A program made the translations under genes and the position numbers. The notes beneath the pieces are model-generated. The model did no database searches. It was not told the DNA's origin and was given only the letters and a program-made list of their open reading frames with translations. Source: EB88 sp965199135 (lineage in GTDB: Bacteria > Acidobacteriota > Terriglobia > Terriglobales > Acidobacteriaceae). From it: a stretch of 64,000 bases of DNA. Below, one piece after another: positions 1-11,326 of the stretch (the stretch's first letter is position 1; each line of letters opens with the position of its first letter). The stretch is from positions 1-64,000 of the forward strand of contig OZ240685.1 of assembly GCA_965199135.1 (NCBI GenBank). Direction: 5' to 3'.

Positions 1-969
1 CTCTCTTACGAGAAGAGTGATGAGCAAGTTCTAGAGCTGAGGCATCTAGGGAAATCTAAAAACGGGCGATTCATTCCAAATGTTGCATGCGTTTTGCTCT
101 TTGCGAAAGACCCCCTGGAGCGCTTTCCCGGATGTCGCATCAGAGTGCGTCGCTTTGAGGGAGAGCGGGAGCAAACAGGCGCAAACTATAACGCCGTAAA
201 AGAGTATTGGATTGAAGGGAACCTACCGGACATAATCGAGCGCACCGCTCTGGTTCTTGACTCGCAAATAAGGGAGTTCTCAAAGCTAGGTCCAGATGGA
301 CGCTTCTACGCCGCTCCTGAGTACCCGCATGATGCGTGGTTTGAGGCCATTGTCAACGCTTGCGTACATCGCTCCTACGGCATGCGCAACATGCACACGA
401 CCATTGAAATGTTCTATGACCGAATGGTAGTTGAGAGTCCCGGGCCCTTCCCGCCCTTCATCACTCCAGAAAACATCTACGACAATCAGCATGCCCGCAA
501 CCCCAAGCTCATGGACGCGATGATCTACATGGGGTTCGTCGAGTTCGCGAACGAAGGAACAAAGCGTATACGTGAAGAAATGCTGGCCAGCAATCTGCCT
601 GTGCCCTTATTCCAGCAGAGTGATGTAGCTGGTGGTTATTCAGTAAGACTCACGCTGCGCAACAACTACCAGAAGCGCGAGTTATGGATTGATTCGGACG
701 TAAGCTCCATTCTAGGCGAAGCTGTTTCCAAGTCCCTAAGCCCCGAGGAAAGCCGCGCCATCAACTTCATCAAGCAGCACGGTCAGATCAACGTAAGCCA
801 GCTACATGGCCTCGTGTCCTCCACTGTGAAGACGTGGCACACGTGCAAGCGAATTCTCAAAGGACTGACCGACAAAGAAATTCTTGAGTACATCCATCGG
901 ACGGATATTCAGAAAGACCCGAACGCGCACTTTGTACTGGCAAAACCCTTTCGCACCGAGAAGCAGTAG
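1..969 (+). CDS. ATP-binding AlbA_2/RecG-like putative transcriptional regulator, 5' truncated by the window edge
   Basis: The reading frame is open from base 1 to a TAG at 967-969, so the N-terminus (where the AlbA_2 DNA-binding domain normally lies) is outside the window. The visible 322 codons match the C-terminal half of the AlbA_2 / HATPase_c_4 family, once named RecG-related helicases. A GHKL-like ATP-binding segment contains the EAIVNACVHRSYG motif (N-box region) and a following VESPGPFPP stretch, and the C-terminal part looks like a winged helix. Family members are putative DNA-binding regulators, often in accessory islands. Base composition is visibly more AT-rich than the DNA after about 1.5 kb, which suggests acquired DNA. 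The family is fairly secure; the target is unknown. Confidence 0.75.
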   Translation, partial: LSYEKSDEQVLELRHLGKSKNGRFIPNVACVLLFAKDPLERFPGCRIRVRRFEGEREQTGANYNAVKEYWIEGNLPDIIERTALVLDSQIREFSKLGPDGRFYAAPEYPHDAWFEAIVNACVHRSYGMRNMHTTIEMFYDRMVVESPGPFPPFITPENIYDNQHARNPKLMDAMIYMGFVEFANEGTKRIREEMLASNLPVPLFQQSDVAGGYSVRLTLRNNYQKRELWIDSDVSSILGEAVSKSLSPEESRAINFIKQHGQINVSQLHGLVSSTVKTWHTCKRILKGLTDKEILEYIHRTDIQKDPNAHFVLAKPFRTEKQ

Positions 970-992
970 AGGGATCACATAGGAGGTTACGC

Positions 993-1148
993 ATGAAGCC
1001 ACTGCCAGCACCAAACGTACCCGGCAACACAGAAGCGGAAAAGTTCGAGAACGCAGTCCGCAAGATCTTCAGCGTGTCAAAGGATGAACTGCTCAAGCGT
1101 GAGGCGGAGTGGCACCGCCAGCACCCCAAGAAGCAAGGCCCTAAGTAG
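993..1148 (+). CDS. small hypothetical protein (51 aa) downstream of the AlbA_2-type gene
   Basis: ATG at 993 is preceded by a near-perfect Shine-Dalgarno AGGAGG at 981-986 and the frame runs to TAG at 1146-1148. The product is a charged 51-residue protein with a Pro/Asn-rich start (MKPLPAPNVPGN) and a helical middle (EKFENAVRKIFSVSKDELL) followed by a basic tail. Short proteins with this layout are common in bacteria as hypothetical proteins, and the helix resembles that of small antitoxin-like or accessory proteins. It starts 23 bp after the upstream gene and is probably co-transcribed with it. No function can be assigned. Confidence 0.7.
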   Translation: MKPLPAPNVPGNTEAEKFENAVRKIFSVSKDELLKREAEWHRQHPKKQGPK

Positions 1149-1154
1149 CATTCC

Positions 1155-1505
1155 GTGCTGCCAACTTCATCACCGTTGTACGCCATCGTTGCCCTGCTCT
1201 ATGCCATAGCGGGAGGAACGATGGGATTGTTTGCTGGCCTTGCGACTGTGGTCTTTACTAAGCAGCAAAAGCGTCTACGCCGTGACGCAGTAATAGGAGC
1301 CTTAGGCTTCTTGGGTGGCGAACTTGCATGTGCCCTTATTCCGTGGCCACAAAATACCATCACATATCGACTCAGCGGCGGTACAGAAGTCTCTTCTACG
1401 ATGAACCGCTACCAGCACCCGGCACTCATTGCCGTTCTAGTCGCGCTACTCTTGCCGGTTTTATACGAGTTGTACCGGCTGAGAAGGTCACGAGACTCTG
1501 ATTAG
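1155..1505 (+). CDS. small membrane protein, unknown function (116 aa)
   Basis: A GTG at 1155 lies 6 bp after the preceding small gene. The product has about three hydrophobic segments: residues ~8-33, a second around residues 47-63, and a C-terminal helix around residues 88-105 ending in a basic RLRRSR tail. A Lys/Arg-rich turn after the first helix suggests a cytoplasmic loop. I do not recognise the family. An internal ATG (residue 23) is an alternative start but would remove most of the first helix. It shares the AT-richer composition of the left edge and probably belongs to the same accessory unit. Confidence 0.5.
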   Translation: MLPTSSPLYAIVALLYAIAGGTMGLFAGLATVVFTKQQKRLRRDAVIGALGFLGGELACALIPWPQNTITYRLSGGTEVSSTMNRYQHPALIAVLVALLLPVLYELYRLRRSRDSD

Positions 1506-1593
1506 CCTACTTTGCGAAGTATGTTGTTACCCAAGCGAGGGGCCAAGCGAGGCCGAGATCTGCGGTTTCTCCCGTGAACCCGGCGCAGCAAGG

Positions 1594-1615
1594 AGGCAGC
1601 GCCGGAGCGCTGCCT
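1594..1615. terminator. hairpin between convergent genes, probable bidirectional terminator
   Basis: Perfect 9-bp inverted repeat AGGCAGCGC / GCGCTGCCT with a CGGA tetraloop, located between the ends of the convergent genes at 1505 and 1622. A pyrimidine-rich TCTGCTTTACTT follows on the plus side. The composition shift from the AT-richer left edge to the high-GC backbone also falls near here. Confidence 0.5.
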
Positions 1616-1621
1616 TCTGCT

Positions 1622-1906
1622 TTACTTCTCGACTTCCACACCACGCCAGAACGCCACGTGGTTCTTGATGTTGTGCGCTGCCGGCTTCGGGTCCGGATAG
1701 TACCAGGCCGCATCCTGGTTCTCCTGACCATCGATCATCAGGGAGTAGTACCGGGCTTGGCCTTTCCAGGGGCAGGTTGAGGTGGTTGTGCTCGTGCGGA
1801 AAAACTCACGCTTGAGCGCGCTTTCCGGGAAGTACACATTGCCTTCCACCGTTTCGAACTGTTCGCCCTCGGCGATCACTTTGCCATTCCAGGTTGCGCG
1901 TGCCAT
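1622..1906 (-). CDS. DUF427 domain protein
   Basis: 94 residues from ATG at 1906, chosen because a GAGAGG ribosome-binding site lies about 8 nt upstream; a longer in-frame version lacks such a site. The sequence carries the DUF427 signature: a start like MARATWNGKVIAEG, then VEGNVYFP, then TCPWKGQARYYSL and a PxPKPAAHNIKNHVAFW block near the end. DUF427 proteins are small beta-rich proteins of unknown biochemical role. The gene lies 51 bp downstream of topA on the same strand and may be transcribed with it. Confidence 0.88.
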   Translation of the reverse strand: MARATWNGKVIAEGEQFETVEGNVYFPESALKREFFRTSTTTSTCPWKGQARYYSLMIDGQENQDAAWYYPDPKPAAHNIKNHVAFWRGVEVEK

Positions 1907-1957
1907 TCTCTGTGCCTCTCGCTTTCTTCTATTCACTGCATTGTGTTTCGGGGGAAC

Positions 1958-4894
<2,937 letters not shown>

Positions 4895-5160
4895 CTGTTT
4901 CCTTCTTCGCTTGCCATCTGCCGGGATCGGCAGGGACGGCTGTACAACCGAAATCTACTGGAACCTACCACGAGGCACCCCTGAGCGCCAGCGCCAGCCA
5001 GATCATTCGCCGGATTTCACTCGTGGTCGCGCCGCTTTTCGCCGGTTCACGAGTGGAACCTGGCGGAGGGGACTGGCGTCGCCCGGAAGCTGAACCACAG
5101 AGGTTCGGCCCCTTAAGGATGCCCGGAGTGTAGAAAAGGTCGCTTTTTGCCGCGTTTTGG

Positions 5161-6369
5161 CTAAAAAGTACGCACGAAGTACTTGCCCGGCAGCTGCCGG
5201 ATCCGGCCGGACAGCTCCAGTTCAAACAACGCCGTGAATACCTCTGCCGATGAAAATTCACCGTCCACCTTCTCCATGACCTCGTCGAGCTGGAGGGATT
5301 CGTCATGGCGTAAGACGGAGAGCACCCGTGCTTCGGTAGGTGGCAGCCCTGGATCCTCAAACAACCGCTCCGCCGTGCTCGCTCCTTCAGCCCTGAACCC
5401 GGGCAGCGTCTGCTCGACCGCGATCCGGAGCTGGCTGGGCAGCTCCTCCCAGACATCCTCCCAGGTCGCGACCAGCTTGGCGCCCTGCTTGATCAGGGTG
5501 TTTGGACCCCAGGAGTTCTTGTTGGTGACGTTCCCAGGAACAGCAAAGACCTCGCGGTTCTGCTCGAGCGCGCAGCGCGCCGTCACCCGCGACCCCGAGT
5601 ATTCGGCGGCTTCGATCACCAGCACACCCTTGCTGATCGCGCTCAGGATTCGGTTCCGTTTCGGGAAGTTCGGCGGCGCAGGGTACGTGCCGAGCGGCTG
5701 CTCCGTCGCAATACACCCGCCGGACTTGAGGATCTGCTCGGCCAGCGACTTGTTCTCCTTGGGATAGATGACGTCGATGCCGGTCCCCCAGATCGCGACT
5801 GTCGGCTTGCCGGCAGCAATCGCTCCCCGGTGAGCAAAGGTGTCGATGCCGCGTGCCATCCCGCTCATGATCAGCAGATTCCGACTGGCCAGGTCCCGTG
5901 AGAGGAGCTCCGCCATACCCGTACCGTACGGGCTGGGGTGGCGCGTGCCCACGACCGCGATCCCGATCTCGGAGAGAAGCTCCGCCCGTCCTCGCACCCA
6001 GAGCACCGGCGGCGGATCGTAGATCTCGCGCAGGCTTCCCGGGTAGAGCGCTTCCGGGAAGCAGAGGAAGCTCGCATCCATCGCCTGGAGCCGCCGTGCC
6101 TCTTCCTTTGCCGTCTGCAATGCCTGCCCGTCAGCCAGAAACTGCACCGAACGCGCTGGGAAACGCTGCGCCTCGAGGCCCGTTGGCGGCAGCTGCAAGA
6201 CCTGTAATGCAGAGCCAAGACTCTCAACCGCCTGCAAGATGCGGCGGGGGCCCAGCAGCGGCGTCAACGCGAGGGCAAGCCACGCCAGTCTCTCCGGACT
6301 TTCGGACAGCTCAGGGGGAACAACGGGCGCGGCTTCAGGAAGCTTCGGAAGTGGAGAGCGAGCAGGCAC
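5161..6369 (-). CDS. dprA: DNA-processing protein DprA (Smf)
   Basis: Cytoplasmic single-stranded-DNA binder that loads RecA onto incoming DNA during natural transformation. The Rossmann core shows VVGTRHPSPYG, SGMARGIDTFAH, WGTGIDVIYP, NFPKRNRILSAIS and VIEAAEYSGSR motifs. The C-terminus is a winged-helix domain. The 402-residue length is normal. Start is GTG at 6369. topA follows on the same strand. With cinA at 15 kb this hints at competence, though both genes are also widespread in non-competent bacteria. Confidence 0.96.
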   Translation of the reverse strand: MPARSPLPKLPEAAPVVPPELSESPERLAWLALALTPLLGPRRILQAVESLGSALQVLQLPPTGLEAQRFPARSVQFLADGQALQTAKEEARRLQAMDASFLCFPEALYPGSLREIYDPPPVLWVRGRAELLSEIGIAVVGTRHPSPYGTGMAELLSRDLASRNLLIMSGMARGIDTFAHRGAIAAGKPTVAIWGTGIDVIYPKENKSLAEQILKSGGCIATEQPLGTYPAPPNFPKRNRILSAISKGVLVIEAAEYSGSRVTARCALEQNREVFAVPGNVTNKNSWGPNTLIKQGAKLVATWEDVWEELPSQLRIAVEQTLPGFRAEGASTAERLFEDPGLPPTEARVLSVLRHDESLQLDEVMEKVDGEFSSAEVFTALFELELSGRIRQLPGKYFVRTF

Positions 6370-6465
6370 AGCTGTACCTCGGAGGAGCAGAGTAGACCTG
6401 GAACAGACCGGAAGGTTACCCGCAGCCTACGTTCCCGCCCACCCTGTCACAACTCTCCGAAGTAC

Positions 6466-6834
6466 CTAGCCGACCATCTCCCGGTCGAGCGCATACGGCA
6501 GGAGGTTCTCGAGCGAGACGACCCGCAGCGTCGATTCATGGGTTGCTGCCAGCACGATCGGCGGAGCAACCCCGTGGCGCTCTGCCTCGACCCAGCGCAG
6601 CACGCACAGGCACCACGGATCTCCTGGTTTCAGGCCATCGAAACCAGGCCGCGGTGTGATCAGGTCATTCCCGCGCTCCTTGGAAAATTCGAGAAACTCC
6701 TGCGTCACCACGGCACACACCACGTGCACGCCAAAATCGTCCGGCCCTGTGTCGCAGCAGCCATTGCGGTAAAAACCCGTCAACGGGTCCTTGCCACAGG
6801 TCTCAAGCGGTCCGCCCAGAACGTTCTTCGCCAT
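6466..6834 (-). CDS. DUF2237 family protein
   Basis: 122 residues from ATG at 6834, which has a strong GAGGAGG site 8-10 nt upstream; a longer in-frame extension is therefore unlikely. Recognised by MAKNVLGGPLETC, DPLTGFYRNGCC, DFGVHVVCAVVT and FLEFSKERGNDL, the conserved blocks of DUF2237. Several conserved cysteines suggest a metal or redox role but the biochemical function is unknown. Divergent from the membrane protein gene at 6879 with only 44 bp between them. Confidence 0.88.
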   Translation of the reverse strand: MAKNVLGGPLETCGKDPLTGFYRNGCCDTGPDDFGVHVVCAVVTQEFLEFSKERGNDLITPRPGFDGLKPGDPWCLCVLRWVEAERHGVAPPIVLAATHESTLRVVSLENLLPYALDREMVG

Positions 6835-6878
6835 CCCCGTATCCTCCTCTCGGCTACAGTGACACAAGGGACGCCACT

Positions 6879-7367
6879 ATGCCGACTACCTTCTCACTGC
6901 CGCCAACCAAGCCCTTGAATGCCATGGACCGGCTCAGTGACATGACCCGTTTTCCCGCGCTTGTGCATGCCGGGGCTACGCTCAACGTCCTGATCACGAT
7001 CGCGATTACGCTGCCGGTCTACGCCCACTATGGCGCCGCTCCCTGGGCACTGCCGGCGTGGATCGCCATCGTACTCGCACTCAATCTGATGCCCGTTGTG
7101 CTGCTTCGCGCAAGCGGCTGGCGTATGCAGCTTCCATACCCCGCGATCGAGCAGATGAGCGTCGGGGGCGACCAGCACCGCTTTCCAGACTGGGTCTACC
7201 TGGCTGCCTCGGCCGACATGGCCTTCTGGATCTCCCTTGCCTGGTGCTCCTACTCATTCCTGCCGCCAGAATCAGCACTGCTGAGCGTCCAGGCACTCGC
7301 CCTGCTGTGCACATTCGCACCGGTCTGGCTGCGGCCACTCCGGGACCGTTCGCGAGCGGCGCTGTGA
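6879..7367 (+). CDS. integral membrane protein, unknown function (162 aa)
   Basis: ATG at 6879; about four hydrophobic segments (residues ~27-50, 55-75, 105-122, 130-150) separated by short loops. No family recognised. Its TGA at 7365-7367 overlaps the GTG start of mqnA, so the two genes are translationally coupled. A TACAGT -10-like element at about 6854 would give a very short leader. A link to membrane quinones is possible from context only. Confidence 0.6.
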   Translation: MPTTFSLPPTKPLNAMDRLSDMTRFPALVHAGATLNVLITIAITLPVYAHYGAAPWALPAWIAIVLALNLMPVVLLRASGWRMQLPYPAIEQMSVGGDQHRFPDWVYLAASADMAFWISLAWCSYSFLPPESALLSVQALALLCTFAPVWLRPLRDRSRAAL

Positions 7368-8317
7368 CCCCTCTGCTCCGCATCGCCGCCATCGACTTTC
7401 TCAACCCTGCTCCGCTCATGTGGAACTTCGAGCACCCACCCGAAGCAGCCAGGCTCGAGCTGCGCTACGACATCGAACGGATGACGCCCGCTCGCTGCGC
7501 TGCCTCGCTTCTCGAAGGCACAGCAGACCTCGGTCTCATCCCGGTCGGGGCCTACAGCACCATTCCGGACCTCGCGATCATCCCGGGCTGCACGATCGCC
7601 TCACTCGGGGCGATCCGCTCGCTGCTGCTGGTGGTCCGCGCTGCCGAGGATTCCCCACCGCGCTCCCTCCACGCAGCCGCTGACGCCGCTGATCTCGAGC
7701 CCCCTAGCGTGGGCGAGCTCCAGGGGATCCGCGCCGTCGCGCTTGACACCGCCTCGCGCACCACGGCGCTCTACACCCAGATCCTGTTTCGTCGCTACTG
7801 GGAGCACGCACCCGGCTTCCTCGCGCACCCTCCTGCCATCGACCCCATGCTCGCCTTTGCTGATGCAGCAGTGCTCATCGGCGACCCGGCGCTCCATGCG
7901 TTGCGCGACCGAGAGGCCCGTGCACAACGCACCGGGGAACGGCTGCGCTACCTCGATCTCGGGCATCTCTGGCGGGAGGCAACCGGGACTGCCTGGGTGT
8001 CAGCCTTCTGGGCGGTCCGCCGTGCGGCCCTGCGCGGGATGACGAACGAGGAACAGCAGCAGATTGTCACCGACCTGCTGCACTCTCGCGATGCCGGTCT
8101 CATGCATATCCCGGATCTCGCCCGGGAGTGGGCGCCCAGCCTCGGCCTCACCCGCTCGACCATTCAGACCTACCTCGCCGAAAACATCCACTACATCCTG
8201 GACGACGAGGTCGAAGCGGGCATCCGGCGCTTTCTCGCCGAGGCCCATGCACTTGGGCTGATCCCTGCCCCGCCACCGCTGCGCTTCCTCGCTCCGCCGA
8301 ACCACCGCGAAATCTAA
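7364..8317 (+). CDS. mqnA: chorismate dehydratase of the futalosine menaquinone pathway
   Basis: MqnA converts chorismate to 3-enolpyruvylbenzoate, the first step of the futalosine route to menaquinone. The 317-residue protein has the periplasmic-binding-protein-like fold motifs of MqnA: RIAAIDFLNPAPLMW at the start, LLEGTADLGLIPVGAYS, a VALDTASRTTALYTQIL segment and AVLIGDPAL. The GTG start at 7364 gives a 4-bp overlap with the upstream gene; an in-frame extension further upstream runs inside that gene and is rejected. Other mqn genes are not in the window. Menaquinone use fits an Acidobacteriota assignment. Confidence 0.92.
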   Translation: MTPLLRIAAIDFLNPAPLMWNFEHPPEAARLELRYDIERMTPARCAASLLEGTADLGLIPVGAYSTIPDLAIIPGCTIASLGAIRSLLLVVRAAEDSPPRSLHAAADAADLEPPSVGELQGIRAVALDTASRTTALYTQILFRRYWEHAPGFLAHPPAIDPMLAFADAAVLIGDPALHALRDREARAQRTGERLRYLDLGHLWREATGTAWVSAFWAVRRAALRGMTNEEQQQIVTDLLHSRDAGLMHIPDLAREWAPSLGLTRSTIQTYLAENIHYILDDEVEAGIRRFLAEAHALGLIPAPPPLRFLAPPNHREI

Positions 8318-8369
8318 ATTGCTCCCGGCAGGAACGCTGGGGCGCAACTCTGCTTCCAACTAGAAGCCA

Positions 8370-9110
8370 ATGCCCCTGAGCCCAGCGACACTTCTCCTCT
8401 TCGCGCAGAACACCGCCCACATGGCAGCGCACCACGCACAAAAAAGCGGCCACGGCCACATGCCTCCCTGGCTCATTCACCTGGGACTTCCAGGCCTTTT
8501 TGTCGTTTCCCTGCTGGATGCTGCCATTATCCCGCTGCCGCTTCCGGGCAGTGGAGATGTGCTGCTGCTGCTGCTCTGCGCCCAGCGTGGTTCGCACCCC
8601 GTCCTGCTCGCATTCGCCGCGGTGGTCGCCAGCGTTATCGGCGGCTATACCACGTGGAGAGCCGGGCAAAAGGGCGGCGAGAGCATGCTCGACTACTTCG
8701 CCCCGAAGCGGATGATCAAGCCGGTCACTCGATGGATGAAGAGCCACGGCTTTCTGACCATCGCAACCAGCGCCCTGCTTCCCCCGCCGATCCCGCTCAT
8801 GCCTTTGCTGCTTGGCGCAGGCGCCCTCGGCGCGAGCCGCAGGCAATTTCTCACTGCGTTCGCACTGGCCCGCGGCATACGGTACGGGCTGATGGCCTGG
8901 ATCGGCGCGACGTACGGCCGGCGCGTACTCCGCGTGTGGAACCACTACCTGGCGAACTGGTCTGGAGTGATCCTCTGGACGTTCTTCGGGCTGCTGCTGG
9001 CCGCCATCATCTTTGGCTTCTGGCAGTACCAGCGCCAGAAAAAGGGATGGGAGGCCGACAAGGCCTCCCGTGCGAATGCCGCTCCCCGCGAGGCCGCGGA
9101 AACGGCCTAG
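8370..9110 (+). CDS. DedA/VTT-domain membrane protein
   Basis: 246 residues with a His-rich N-terminus (MAAHHAQKSGHGH) and the DedA/YqaA-type VTT core: GLFVVSLLDAAIIPLPLPGSGD, an RAGQKGG loop, LLPPPIPLMPLLLGAGALG and a final membrane helix. These proteins are inner-membrane proteins implicated in lipid (undecaprenyl-phosphate or phospholipid) translocation and proton-motive-force homeostasis. It ends convergently on fabH with a 4-bp overlap. The family is clear, the substrate is not. Confidence 0.85.
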   Translation: MPLSPATLLLFAQNTAHMAAHHAQKSGHGHMPPWLIHLGLPGLFVVSLLDAAIIPLPLPGSGDVLLLLLCAQRGSHPVLLAFAAVVASVIGGYTTWRAGQKGGESMLDYFAPKRMIKPVTRWMKSHGFLTIATSALLPPPIPLMPLLLGAGALGASRRQFLTAFALARGIRYGLMAWIGATYGRRVLRVWNHYLANWSGVILWTFFGLLLAAIIFGFWQYQRQKKGWEADKASRANAAPREAAETA

Positions 9111-10141
9111 TCCATCTCCCAGCGCAGCAGCGAGGCTGCCGCGGTGAAGCCGGCCCCGACGCTTGCCAGCAGCACCATGTTGCCACGCTTCAGCCGCCCC
9201 TCATCCCGGGCCGTGCCCAGGGCGAGGGGTACCGTAGCGGCGATGGTGTTGCCGTAGCGGTCGATGTTGATGATGACGTGCTCGATCGGCATGCCGAGGC
9301 GCTGCGCTGTGGACTCGATGATGCGCCGGTTGGCCTGGTGGGGCACAAAGCAGGCCAGGTCTTTGCCGGCGATGCCATTGCGCGTCAGCACCTTCTCGGC
9401 AATCTCGGACATCTTGCGGACCGCGAACTTATAAACCGTCTGCCCATCTTGATAGACGTAGTGCTCACGGTTCGCGACAGTCTCCGCACTGGCCGGGCGC
9501 AGGCTTCCACCGGCCGGCAGCCGCAATGCCTGGGCTCCCGAGCCGTCGATTTCATGGACGTAGTCCATGATGCCTTCTTCGCCTTCTTCCGTAGGCTCGA
9601 GCAACACCGCTCCTGCGCCGTCCCCAAACAGGATGCAGGTGCTGCGGTCGGTGTAATCCACCATCGAGCTCATGGTGTCCGCGCCGATCACCATCACCTT
9701 GGACTGTGCGCCGCTCTCGATCAGCTTGGCGCCAACCTGCAGGGCATAGAGAAAGCCCGAGCAGGCCGCCCCCAGGTCAAAACCCCAGGCATGGTGCGCA
9801 CCGATCTTGTCCTGCACAAGGCAGGCCGTCGCCGGGAAGGGCATATCCGGGCTTACCGTCGCGAGGATGATCACTTCCACTTCCTCGGCCGAGATACCAC
9901 GCTGCTTCAGGCAGGCGCGGGCAGCTTCGGCGCCCAGGTCGCTTGTGGCCGTTCCCTTTTCTGCAATGTGGCGCTCGCGAATGCCGGTACGCTCGACGAT
10001 CCAGTCGTCCGAGGTGTCGACCATCTTTTCGAGATCCGCATTCGTCAGAACACGGGGAGGAACATAGCTCCCAATGGCACTGATTTTGGCGCGCCTCACC
10101 AGAGCAGGCTTTTCCAGGCGCTTCGGTCGATCCAAACTCAA
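9107..10141 (-). CDS. fabH: beta-ketoacyl-ACP synthase III
   Basis: Initiates type II fatty-acid synthesis by condensing an acyl-CoA with malonyl-ACP. The catalytic triad is visible: Cys in DLGAACSGFLYAL, His in FVPHQANRRIIES and Asn in IDRYGNTIAATV. The N-terminal TNADLEKMVDTSDDWIVERTGI block is diagnostic. No ATG exists near the family's usual start. I place the start at TTG 10141 because GGAG at 10148-10151 sits 6 nt upstream; a slightly longer TTG start at 10156 or a GTG at 10099 are alternatives. The SRP RNA gene lies about 120 bp upstream on the same strand. Confidence 0.95.
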   Translation of the reverse strand: MSLDRPKRLEKPALVRRAKISAIGSYVPPRVLTNADLEKMVDTSDDWIVERTGIRERHIAEKGTATSDLGAEAARACLKQRGISAEEVEVIILATVSPDMPFPATACLVQDKIGAHHAWGFDLGAACSGFLYALQVGAKLIESGAQSKVMVIGADTMSSMVDYTDRSTCILFGDGAGAVLLEPTEEGEEGIMDYVHEIDGSGAQALRLPAGGSLRPASAETVANREHYVYQDGQTVYKFAVRKMSEIAEKVLTRNGIAGKDLACFVPHQANRRIIESTAQRLGMPIEHVIINIDRYGNTIAATVPLALGTARDEGRLKRGNMVLLASVGAGFTAAASLLRWEMD

Positions 10142-10258
10142 GGCAATCTCCAACAAAACAAAGAATCTTGGGCCGCCCGGTCAGGGGAGGCGAATAGCCT
10201 TGATTGTCTCTGAGAGGGGCCGCCCTGTCGAATGACGGGGGTGTCATACGGACTTCCA

Positions 10259-10355
10259 GTACCGGGGGACCTGCTGCGCACGCACGAGCCCGTTGCCGTT
10301 GCTTCCTTCCGGACCTGGCGGGGTTGGCGGGATTGCGCCGCGCAGGGCCCGGCAC
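10259..10355 (-). ncRNA. ffs: bacterial small signal recognition particle RNA (4.5S type)
   Basis: The minus strand carries AGGTCCGGAAGGAAGCAAC, the near-invariant domain IV core of bacterial SRP RNA (GGAAGGAAGCA apical loop, plus strand 10300-10310). The flanks pair: CCGGGCCCTGCGC near the 5' end with GCGCAGCAGGTCCCCCGG near the 3' end, giving the expected long hairpin of about 97 nt. It binds Ffh for co-translational membrane targeting; the receptor gene ftsY is at 18.8 kb. Ends are estimated from the stem and may be off by a few bases. Confidence 0.9.
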
Positions 10356-10381
10356 TCACTTAGATTACCACTGGCGTGCCT

Positions 10382-10416
10382 CCCAAGGAACAGGCGGCTC
10401 CCGCCTGCTCCCTGGG
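10382..10416 (-). terminator. GC-rich hairpin after the secreted protein gene
   Basis: Inverted repeat: CAGGCGG / CCGCCTG with a 3-nt loop, extended with mismatches to CCCAAGGAA / CTCCCTGGG. It lies just 3' of the minus-strand gene ending at 10427 and just 5' of the SRP RNA gene. There is no T-run, so this may be a weak or factor-assisted terminator. Confidence 0.4.
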
Positions 10417-10426
10417 CTCATGTGCC

Positions 10427-10855
10427 TTAGTGCGCGGGGGCAGCCGCGCCGGTCGGGGTCGCGGTTCCCTTCGAGATCGAGTACAGGATCGCGTGATCCA
10501 CGACCGCGTACAGCAGCTGGTCCGGATCCTTGATCGCCTGGGTCCGAATCCACTCACCCGCCTTGGCGCCAGCGGCCTTGTCGTCCGGCAGGTTCACGTC
10601 ACGGTTTGCCGCCGAAAGTGCAGCCAGGCGGGCCACTATGTCAAAGAAGCCGTCCTGGTTGCGGCCGGCCATCTGCCAGGCCTGGCGGCAGGTCGCGGTG
10701 ACCAGCTTGTCGATCGGAATGGCGTTGATCCGGGCGTCATCGGCGCCGCTCGTCGTGGCCGGGGAAAGATGCGGTGCGGCTGGCTGCTGAGCGACGGCCG
10801 TGAGCGCTCCAAGAGACAGCGCTGCAGCAAAGATTCCTGCGGTGATCTTCTTCAT
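10427..10855 (-). CDS. small secreted protein, unknown function
   Basis: 142 residues from ATG at 10855. A Sec signal peptide is evident: basic MKKITAG, hydrophobic core, and a TAVAQQ cleavage region near residue 22. The mature part contains a helical region with TCRQAWQMAGRNQDGFFDIV and an Ala/Thr/Pro-rich C-terminus ending AAPAH. I do not recognise the family. Likely periplasmic. A cluster of small secreted proteins lies here together with the glycine-zipper protein upstream. Confidence 0.7.
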   Translation of the reverse strand: MKKITAGIFAAALSLGALTAVAQQPAAPHLSPATTSGADDARINAIPIDKLVTATCRQAWQMAGRNQDGFFDIVARLAALSAANRDVNLPDDKAAGAKAGEWIRTQAIKDPDQLLYAVVDHAILYSISKGTATPTGAAAPAH

Positions 10856-10921
10856 CTCTGTTTCCTCTTCTATCGGGTAAGGGCTGTGTTTTCAAGCTAC
10901 CGGAGCCGTGAATGCGGGAAG

Positions 10922-11326
10922 CTAGCGGCGATGGTCGTGATCGTGGTGATCATTGCCCTGGGCCAGCTTGCCGCCGAGTGCGCCAAGGCCGGCGCCGGCT
11001 GCTCCACCAATCAGCGTGCCCTTGAGACCGCCACCAAAGATTGCGCCCAGCGCTGCGCCACCGCCGGCGCCGATCAATGCACCGTACCCGGGGCCAATCC
11101 CGCCTCCGTTGTGGTGGTGGTAGCGATCATCCTGCCGGTAACGCTGGTCGTAGCCTCCGCGGCGGATGTTGTCGTGCATGCCGCTGTAGTAGTTGCCATG
11201 CCCCCCGCCGTGGCCGCCCTGAGCGATCGCCGCGCCTGGCAGCAGCAAGGCTGCCGCCATCATCCCAGCCGCGACCCGCCGGCCAAGCAGCCCAGCAAAG
11301 CCCCTACCTGTCTCCCGATCAACCAT
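10922..11326 (-). CDS. secreted glycine-zipper protein
   Basis: 134 residues from ATG at 11326, selected by GGGGGAGGAAACAGG immediately upstream. A long signal sequence (hydrophobic AAGMMAAALLLPGAAIAQ) is followed by a Gly/His/Tyr-rich stretch (GGHGGGHGNYYSG) and then a glycine-zipper region with repeated small-residue spacing (GALIGAGGGAALGAIFGG, GTLIGGAAGAGLGALGG). It ends with a His/Asp-rich tail (DHHDHDHRR) that may bind metal. Glycine-zipper proteins insert in or associate with the outer membrane. The exact role is unknown. Confidence 0.75.
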   Translation of the reverse strand: MVDRETGRGFAGLLGRRVAAGMMAAALLLPGAAIAQGGHGGGHGNYYSGMHDNIRRGGYDQRYRQDDRYHHHNGGGIGPGYGALIGAGGGAALGAIFGGGLKGTLIGGAAGAGLGALGGKLAQGNDHHDHDHRR

